NCBI RefSeq assembly: GCF_040546595.1
Contig: NZ_JBEPOB010000001.1
Coordinates: 2,047,001-2,111,000 of the forward strand
DNA from: Bosea sp. OAE506
GTDB taxonomy: Bacteria; Pseudomonadota; Alphaproteobacteria; Rhizobiales; Beijerinckiaceae
Direction of reading: 5' to 3'
DNA length: 64,000 nucleotides
In this document: positions 58,533 through 64,000 of the stretch, piece after piece
Layout: every line of letters begins with the position of its first letter
Position numbering within the stretch: position 1 is the first letter of the stretch
Position numbers and translations under genes: made by a program
The notes under the pieces: generated by a model
Told to the model about the DNA's origin: nothing
The model's input: the letters and a program-made list of their open reading frames with translations, nothing else
The model's database searches: none

Positions 58533-59037
58533 GGCCACGCTCGGCCTCGGTGGCAATCTGGGCGATCCGGTTGCGGCTTTCGCGACTGTGTTTCGCCGGC
58601 TGGAGACGCATGAGGCGGTTTCGCTGGTTCGCCCGTCCAGCGTCTACCGGACGGCGCCCTGGGGCAAGCTAGACCAGCCGGAATTCCTGAACATGGCGGT
58701 GCTGATCGAGACCGGGCTGTCGGCCCGCGCGCTGCTCGACCTCTGCCTGTCCCTCGAACGCGAGGGCGGGCGCGAGCGGCGCGAGCGCTGGGGGCCGCGC
58801 ACGCTCGACATCGACATCCTGACCTATGGCGGGCAGGCGATCGACGAGCCCGGTTTGCAGGTGCCGCATCCGCGGATCGCGGAGCGGGCCTTCGTGCTGG
58901 CACCGCTGGCGGAGATCGCGCCGGGGCTGGAGATCGGTGGGCGATCAGTCACGGACCTCCTCGAAGCGGTCATCGACGACACCATCCGCCGGGACCCGGC
59001 TGCAACGGAGCGGCTGCGGGCTCTGCCGGCGGTCTAG
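58522..59037 (+). CDS. folK: Hydroxymethyldihydropterin pyrophosphokinase
   Basis: This 171-residue kinase starts within the end of folB. TLGLGGNLGDPVAAF replaces the usual LGSNLGD (Ser to Gly), and RTAPWGKLDQPEFLNMAV and RWGPRTLDIDILTYGG with the metal-binding DIDI are present. I prefer the GTG at 58522 to a TTG at 58516. Confidence 0.94.
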   Translation: MRVEATLGLGGNLGDPVAAFATVFRRLETHEAVSLVRPSSVYRTAPWGKLDQPEFLNMAVLIETGLSARALLDLCLSLEREGGRERRERWGPRTLDIDILTYGGQAIDEPGLQVPHPRIAERAFVLAPLAEIAPGLEIGGRSVTDLLEAVIDDTIRRDPAATERLRALPAV

Positions 59038-59044
59038 CTTCGCC

Positions 59045-59887
59045 TCACTCGGCCTTGTCGAGGGTGATGTCCGGCGCGGTCGGCACCTTCATGCCGACGA
59101 CATGGTAGCCGGCATCGACATGCAGGATCTCGCCGGTGATGCCGCGCGACATGTCGGAGACGAGGAACACGGCGGTCTCGCCGACCTCCTCGATCGTCAC
59201 CGTGCGGCGCAGCGGCGAGTTGTATTCGTTCCAGCGCAGGATGTAGCGGAAATCGCCGATGCCGGAGGCGGCGAGCGTCTTGATCGGGCCGGCCGAGATC
59301 GCGTTGACGCGGATCTTCGAGGGGCCGAGATCGGCGGCGAGATACTGCACGCTCGACTCAAGCGCGGCCTTTGCGACGCCCATGACATTGTAATGCGGCA
59401 TCCACTTCTCGGCGCCGTAATAGGTCAGCGTCAGCATGGAGCCGCCATCGGTCATCAGCTTCTCGGCGCGCTGGGTGACGGCGGTGAAGGAGTAGCAGGA
59501 GATCAGCAGCGACTTGGTGAAATTCGCTTCGGTCGTCTCGACATAGCGGCCAGTCAGCTCGTCCTTGTCGGAGAAGGCGATGCAGTGGACGACGAAGTCG
59601 AGCTTGCCCCAGAGCTTCTCGACTTCGGCGAAGACGGCGTCGATCGAGGCGGAATCGGTGACGTCGCAATGGCCGACGACATGGCCGCCCAGTTCCTTGG
59701 CGAGCGGCTCGACGCGCTTCTTCAGCGCGTCGCCCTGATAGGTGAAGGCGAGTTCGGCGCCGGCGTCGGCCGCGGCCTTGGCGATGCCCCAGGCGATCGA
59801 GCGGTTGTTGGCGACACCCATGACGAGGCCGCGCTTGCCCTTGAGGAGATTGGCCGTCGGCCGGGCGAGAGCGTTTGATTCAGGCAT
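59045..59887 (-). CDS. fabI: Enoyl-ACP reductase FabI
   Basis: This 280-residue NADH-dependent reductase completes each round of fatty acid elongation. It has GKRGLVMGVANNRSIAWGIAKAAADAGAELAFTYQG, the catalytic Tyr-x6-Lys in YYGAEKWMPHYNVMGVAKAAL, and SAGPIKTLAASGI. Its length is normal. It ends 8 bases from folK, tail to tail. Confidence 0.97.
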   Translation of the reverse strand: MPESNALARPTANLLKGKRGLVMGVANNRSIAWGIAKAAADAGAELAFTYQGDALKKRVEPLAKELGGHVVGHCDVTDSASIDAVFAEVEKLWGKLDFVVHCIAFSDKDELTGRYVETTEANFTKSLLISCYSFTAVTQRAEKLMTDGGSMLTLTYYGAEKWMPHYNVMGVAKAALESSVQYLAADLGPSKIRVNAISAGPIKTLAASGIGDFRYILRWNEYNSPLRRTVTIEEVGETAVFLVSDMSRGITGEILHVDAGYHVVGMKVPTAPDITLDKAE

Positions 59888-59976
59888 GGGGGACCCGCGA
59901 ACTGGAAAAGACGAGGGCGCTTCTTAGAGCATGGCGCGGCAAGTGGAAACCGGATTTGCCCGCAATGCGCGCAGCC

Positions 59977-60891
59977 TCACTCGACCCGCGCCTTCAGCAG
60001 CGCCGTCAGCTCCGCATCGCTTTCCGGCATCTCGATGTCGATCGAGACGAAGAGATCGCCGGGCTTGTCGCCTTCGCCCTTGAGACCCTTGCCGCGCAGG
60101 CGGAAGGAGCGCGTCGTTCCGGTCAGGGGCGGGATCGTCATTTCGACTGCGCCCGTCAGCGTAGGGATGTGGACAGGGCCGCCCAGAACGGCGCGCGCGA
60201 GAGGCACAGGCACGCGGGTGCGCAGGTCGTCGCCCTCGACGGTGAAGCGTGGATCCGGCTTGACCTTGATGGTCATCAGCACGTCGCCGGTCTGGCCCGA
60301 GAACGGGTCCGTCTGGCCGAGCCCGCGCAGGCGCATGACCTTGCCGTCGGCGACGCCCTCGGGAATCGTGACCTCGACCTCGCGGCCGCCCGGCAGACGC
60401 ACGCGCCGCGTCGCACCCGCGACGGCCTGGGCCAGCGTCACTTCGAGGGTGAAGCTCTGTTCCGGCGGCTTCTGGGGCTCGGGGCGGGCCTTGCCGGCGC
60501 GGCGTGCGGCATCGCCGAAGAGGGAGCCGAAGATGTCGGACGGGTCGAAGCCGGCGCTCGCGCCGCCGCCGGCGCCGAAGGGGTGTCCGCCCTGGCCGAA
60601 ATTGAACTCGAAGCCACCGGCGCGGCCGCCGCGGCCTGCGCCCATGCCCTCGAAGCCGGAGAATTTCGGCTTGCCATCGCCGTCGATCTCGCCGCGGTCG
60701 AACTGCTTGCGCTTGGCCTCGTCGCCGAGGATCTCATAGGCGCCGTTGAGCTCCGCAAAGCGGTCCTGTGCCTTGGGATCGTCCTGATTGCGGTCGGGAT
60801 GCAGATCCTTGGCGCGGCGGCGATAGGCCTTCTTGATGTCGGCCTCGCTGGCCGAGCGGGCGACGCCCAGAATCTGGTACGGGTCGCGCAT
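59977..60891 (-). CDS. DnaJ-family co-chaperone (CbpA/DnaJ C-terminal type)
   Basis: This 304-residue protein has a J domain ([33 protein letters not shown] with HPD), a Gly/Phe-rich linker ([17 protein letters not shown]) and two C-terminal substrate domains ([31 protein letters not shown], later [20 protein letters not shown]). No zinc-finger cysteines are present, so it is CbpA-like rather than DnaJ proper. Confidence 0.93.
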   Translation of the reverse strand: MRDPYQILGVARSASEADIKKAYRRRAKDLHPDRNQDDPKAQDRFAELNGAYEILGDEAKRKQFDRGEIDGDGKPKFSGFEGMGAGRGGRAGGFEFNFGQGGHPFGAGGGASAGFDPSDIFGSLFGDAARRAGKARPEPQKPPEQSFTLEVTLAQAVAGATRRVRLPGGREVEVTIPEGVADGKVMRLRGLGQTDPFSGQTGDVLMTIKVKPDPRFTVEGDDLRTRVPVPLARAVLGGPVHIPTLTGAVEMTIPPLTGTTRSFRLRGKGLKGEGDKPGDLFVSIDIEMPESDAELTALLKARVE

Positions 60892-61027
60892 TCCTGAACC
60901 CCATGTGGCACTGCTGACCGCCGCGCCGGAGGCGGGCCGGCGGGTATCCTGATCTCGCAGCCTTATCTGGGAATGGTGTGGCCTGAGCGCAACAGCCCGG
61001 CGGACAAGTTCGACAGAACGATCCGGT

Positions 61028-61489
61028 TCAGCCGGTGCCCTTCCACGGGCCGATGTCCTTGACCGCCCATTCGCCGCCCGAGGGCCGGCAGGCCGTGCCC
61101 TGCAGGCGCTGCGGTCCGGTCTGCGTCGCGACATGGGCGATGAAGGCGCGGCAGATCTCGTCGGCCCGCAGGAAAGGGCCGCCGACGGGGGTGAAGGAGC
61201 CCTTCATGCTGCTCTGCGGGTTGTCCCAGGAGACGGCGGCACCGTTGCCCTGCGGATCGAGCGCCACGGCCATGGCGCCCTCGGCGCGGCGGAGATCCTC
61301 CGGGCCGAGTTCGGAGGAGAGCGAGGCGAGGGGCCCGGGCTTGGTGGTGCCGCGGGCGGGCAGGATGGAGGATGTCGTGGCGATCTCGTCCTCCGCCTTG
61401 CTGGAGAGGCCGATAATCGGGAATGAGACCGAGCAGCCGGCGACGGCGAGGCCGGTGAGCACCGCGCCGGCAAGGGCAAGCGCACGCAT
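61028..61489 (-). CDS. RT0821/Lpp0805-type surface lipoprotein
   Basis: This 153-residue protein has a lipobox (LTGLAVAGC) and a C-terminal domain with [35 protein letters not shown] and [17 protein letters not shown], as in the RT0821/Lpp0805 surface-protein group. The start at 61489 gives the signal peptide [14 protein letters not shown]. Function is unknown. Confidence 0.85.
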   Translation of the reverse strand: MRALALAGAVLTGLAVAGCSVSFPIIGLSSKAEDEIATTSSILPARGTTKPGPLASLSSELGPEDLRRAEGAMAVALDPQGNGAAVSWDNPQSSMKGSFTPVGGPFLRADEICRAFIAHVATQTGPQRLQGTACRPSGGEWAVKDIGPWKGTG

Positions 61490-61616
61490 GGCGCCGCTGC
61501 GCCGCACATGGCTTTGGGACGGCTCGTAGCCTGTCCTATATAGTCCCTCGGATCGGTCCGGTTTCACCGCTCGCGCTCGCCCAAACGCAGTGCTTCATTC
61601 GTCGAGGATTAGACAC

Positions 61617-62231
61617 GTGGAACAGTTAACGAGCGGTGACTTCACCCAGGAGCAGGACCCCTTCGGCCTGTTCCAGACCTGGTTCGAGGAGGCGAAGAAG
61701 AGCGAGCCGAACGACCCCAACGCGATGGCGCTCTCGACGGTCGATTCGGAGGGGCTGCCCAACAGCCGCATGGTCCTGCTCAACGGCCGCGACGGCGAGG
61801 ATTTCGTTTTCTACACCAACACCCAGAGCCAGAAGGGCACCGAGCTGCTGGCGCAGCCCAAGGCTGCGCTGCTGTTCCACTGGAAGAGCCTGCGCCGGCA
61901 GGTTCGCGTCCGCGGCGCCGTGTCGCTGGTCAGCGACGAAATGGCGGACGCCTATTTCAACTCGCGGCCGCGCGACAGCCGGATCGGTGCCTGGGCCTCG
62001 CAGCAGTCGCGCCCGCTCGAGAGCCGCTTCGCCCTGGAAAAGGCGGTTGCCCTGCAGGCGGCGAAGTTCGGCGTCGGCACGATCCCGCGGCCGCCGCACT
62101 GGACGGGTTTTCGCATCAGCCCGGTCTATCTCGAATTCTGGCGGGACGGCGCATTCCGGCTGCATGATCGTGTCGTCTTCCGCCGCCCCGCCGTCGACCA
62201 GCCCTGGACGCGCGAGCGCCTTTACCCCTGA
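61617..62231 (+). CDS. pdxH: Pyridoxamine 5'-phosphate oxidase
   Basis: This is a 204-residue FMN enzyme that makes pyridoxal phosphate. It has [62 protein letters not shown] and [18 protein letters not shown] use the GTG at 61617, nine bases after a GAGG; a GTG at 61590 would add nine residues. Confidence 0.95.
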   Translation: MEQLTSGDFTQEQDPFGLFQTWFEEAKKSEPNDPNAMALSTVDSEGLPNSRMVLLNGRDGEDFVFYTNTQSQKGTELLAQPKAALLFHWKSLRRQVRVRGAVSLVSDEMADAYFNSRPRDSRIGAWASQQSRPLESRFALEKAVALQAAKFGVGTIPRPPHWTGFRISPVYLEFWRDGAFRLHDRVVFRRPAVDQPWTRERLYP

Positions 62232-62245
62232 GGATCGATAGCGCC

Positions 62246-63023
62246 ATGGCGATGCCGAAATTCGACTTTCCCAAGACCGAGCCGGGCAAACGTCCGGTGA
62301 TGCTGCTGACCGGGGCCAGCCGCGGCATCGGCCATGCCACGGTGATGCAGTTCGCGATGGCGGGCTGGCGCATCCTGTCCTGCTCGCGGCAGGGATTCTC
62401 GGACAAGTGCCCCTGGCCGTCAGGGGCAGACGATCATGTCCAGATCGATCTCGGCGACCCCGAGGACACGATGCGCGGCATCGCCGAAATCAAGCGGCGG
62501 CTGGGCGGCGGAGGGCGGCAAGCTCAACGCGCTGGTCAACAATGCCGGCATCTCGCCGAAGGGGCCGAAGGGCGCGCGGCTCGGCGCGGCGACGACCTCG
62601 TTCAACGACTGGCACAAGGTCTTCCAGGTCAATTTCTTCGCGCCGATCATGCTGGCGCGCGGGCTGCTGGACGAGTTGACGGCGGCGAAGGGCACGATCG
62701 TCAACGTCACCTCGATCGCGGGCTCGCGAGTCCATCCCTTCGCGGGGGCGGCCTATGCGACCTCCAAGGCAGCGCTCGCCAGCCTGACGCGCGAGATGGC
62801 CTCGGATTTCGGACCGCTCGGGATTCGCGTGAACTCGATCTCGCCGGGCGAGATCGACACGGCGATCCTGTCGCCCGGAACCGAGAAGATCGTCGCGACG
62901 CTGCCGCTGGGCCGGCTCGGGCGGACGGAGGAGGTCGCCCGCGCGATCCATTTCCTCTGCACCGACGCCTCGAGCTACGTGACCGGGGCGGAGCTCCACA
63001 TCAATGGCGGCCAGCACGTATGA
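62246..63023 (+). pseudogene. Short-chain dehydrogenase with a one-base frameshift
   Basis: The first part reads VMLLTGASRGIGHATVMQFAMAGWRILSCSRQ and the second, in the next frame, KLNALVNNAGISPKG, YATSKAALASLTREMA and ISPGEIDTAILSPG with a Tyr-x3-Lys active site. The frames meet near 62500-62515, where CTGGGCGGCGGAG would read through if one G were removed. The gene is intact in all other respects, so it is either a fresh mutation or a sequencing slip. The substrate is unknown. Confidence 0.8.
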
Positions 63024-63038
63024 TCCGGGCCGGCTGAG

Positions 63039-63947
63039 ATGAGCGGCGACGGCGCGCAGGTCATCCGCTTCCCGGCGCCGGGCAAGGCTCCGGCGCGCCC
63101 GGTGCTGGCGGCATCGGTCGCCGTCTTCAAGGAGGGCAAGGTGCTGCTCGCGACCAGGACCAAGCCGCCCGCCGACCGGCTCTGGTCGCTGCCGGGCGGC
63201 AAGGTCGAGGCAGGCGAGACGCTGGAAGAGGCGGCTCTGCGCGAACTGGAGGAGGAGGTGGGCGTCAGCGCCCGCATCCTCGGCTTCAACCGCCATGTCG
63301 AGATCTTCGGGCGCGACGAGAGCGGCGCGATCACCCATCATTTCGTGGTCGCGTCCTTCGTCGGCGAATGGGTTTCCGGCGAGCCGACGCCGGGGCCGGA
63401 GGCGGGGGCCGTGATGTGGGCGGACCCGCTCAAGCTCGGCGGGCTCGCCACGACGCGGGAGCTCGCCGACGTGGTGCGGCGGGCGCAGCGCATCCTGCTG
63501 GGAGGACGCGCCCGCATGAGGTGGCCCGGACTGTGGCTGCTCGCATTGCTGATCGGCGCGGCACCGCAGGCGGCGTTCGCGCAACAGCCGCGCGCGCCTG
63601 CCGCGGCCAAGCCGGCCGAGCCGCCCCCCGCGCCGGAGCCGCCCCCGCCTCCCTATGAGCCGCAACTGCTGAAGCTCGCCGAGATCATGGGGTCGCTCGC
63701 CTATCTGCGGACGCTCTGCGCAGGGTCGGAGGCGCAGGGCTGGCGCGAGCGCATGGCCGCGCTCGTCGAGGCGGAGGGGCGCAGTGCGGGGCGGCGCGAA
63801 AGGCTGACGAGCGCCTATAACCGGGGTTTCCGCGCCTATTCGCTGACCCACCGCTCCTGCACCGAGGGCAGCCAGGAGGCCTCGACCCGCCTGGCGGCGG
63901 AGGGCGAACGGCTCGCGCGTTCGCTGGCCGGACGCTATGGCGGATAG
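63039..63947 (+). CDS. NUDIX hydrolase joined in frame to a TIGR02301-type exported protein
   Basis: Residues 1-158 are a NUDIX domain (LPGGKVEAGETLEEAALRELEEEVG is the full Nudix box). The next part begins MRWPGLWLLALLIGAAPQAAFAQQ, a textbook signal peptide, then a proline-rich linker and a helical C-terminal domain (LLKLAEIMGSLAYLRTLC, LTSAYNRGFRAYSLTHRSC) typical of TIGR02301 proteins. The two are separate genes in most relatives. A buried signal peptide makes a single protein doubtful: GGAGG at 63501 before the ATG at 63516 suggests the second half also starts on its own. Confidence 0.82.
   Translation: MSGDGAQVIRFPAPGKAPARPVLAASVAVFKEGKVLLATRTKPPADRLWSLPGGKVEAGETLEEAALRELEEEVGVSARILGFNRHVEIFGRDESGAITHHFVVASFVGEWVSGEPTPGPEAGAVMWADPLKLGGLATTRELADVVRRAQRILLGGRARMRWPGLWLLALLIGAAPQAAFAQQPRAPAAAKPAEPPPAPEPPPPPYEPQLLKLAEIMGSLAYLRTLCAGSEAQGWRERMAALVEAEGRSAGRRERLTSAYNRGFRAYSLTHRSCTEGSQEASTRLAAEGERLARSLAGRYGG
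63516..63947 (+). CDS. Alternative internal start: TIGR02301-type exported protein
   Basis: If translation begins at the internal ATG at 63516 the product is a 143-residue exported protein with signal peptide cleaved after AFA. The GGAGG lies 10 bases upstream. The upstream NUDIX frame has lost its stop codon, so both products may be made from one frame. Confidence 0.6.
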   Translation: MRWPGLWLLALLIGAAPQAAFAQQPRAPAAAKPAEPPPAPEPPPPPYEPQLLKLAEIMGSLAYLRTLCAGSEAQGWRERMAALVEAEGRSAGRRERLTSAYNRGFRAYSLTHRSCTEGSQEASTRLAAEGERLARSLAGRYGG

Positions 63948-64000
63948 GTGACAGCCGCCCGCCAACTTCGCCGTTGCGCGCGATTTGGCTCCGGGCATTA

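Overview
The window is GC-rich, densely packed DNA from a phototrophic alphaproteobacterium. The gene families and the core-gene neighbours point to the Hyphomicrobiales, and a Boseaceae- or Methylobacterium-like genome is my best guess (inference only). About half of it is a bacteriochlorophyll a photosynthesis gene cluster (PGC); the rest is a small decayed island and a stretch of housekeeping genes.

PGC, 1-31.7 kb. pufBALM (LH1 and reaction-centre L/M) runs rightward and ends at a strong terminator with no pufC. A divergent DUF4267/TetR pair lies between puf and the long leftward operon bchF-N-B-(small ORF)-L-M-lhaA-puhA-puhB-puhC-bciE-acsF-puhE-hemA, which is coupled by many 1-4 bp overlaps. 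A control region with two perfect PpsR/CrtJ boxes separates bchF from ppaA-ppsR1, followed by the PucC-family gene bch2, bchP and an 89-codon membrane ORF. A second ppsR faces away from a small ORF, bchH and bchG, then a membrane-fused alpha/beta hydrolase and hemC. The usual bchB-bchH-bchL and ppsR-bchG-bch2 neighbourhoods are both broken here: bchH and bchG have been removed from them and sit together beside the extra ppsR. PpsR boxes lie in front of bchF, bch2 and the bchH unit, so one repressor/antirepressor system probably controls them all. bchCXYZ, bchIDO and crt genes are not in the window.

Flank, 31.2-33.0 kb. tspO, then a BigR/SqrR-type two-cysteine ArsR regulator with two YeeE/YedE half-transporters (sulfur, probably sulfide-responsive).

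Island, about 33.0-40.0 kb. A truncated DNA methylase, an IS3-family element, an IS5-family remnant, an orphan type I secretion ABC/adaptor pair and a decayed serine recombinase end at tRNA-Gln. A 13-bp direct repeat of the tRNA 3' end lies at the other edge.

Core region, 40.0-64.0 kb. tRNA-Pro, secreted proteins, bioY, a metallo-hydrolase, DUF1499, MarR, a YkgJ-type protein, a class III aminotransferase, a metallophosphoesterase, an L,D-transpeptidase, a deacetylase, a 1340-residue Pls/PosA-type amino-acid polymerase, aroC, an HTH-RibB fusion, a phosphatase, folP-folB-folK, fabI, a DnaJ-family protein, a lipoprotein, pdxH, a frameshifted SDR gene and a NUDIX/TIGR02301 double-domain ORF.
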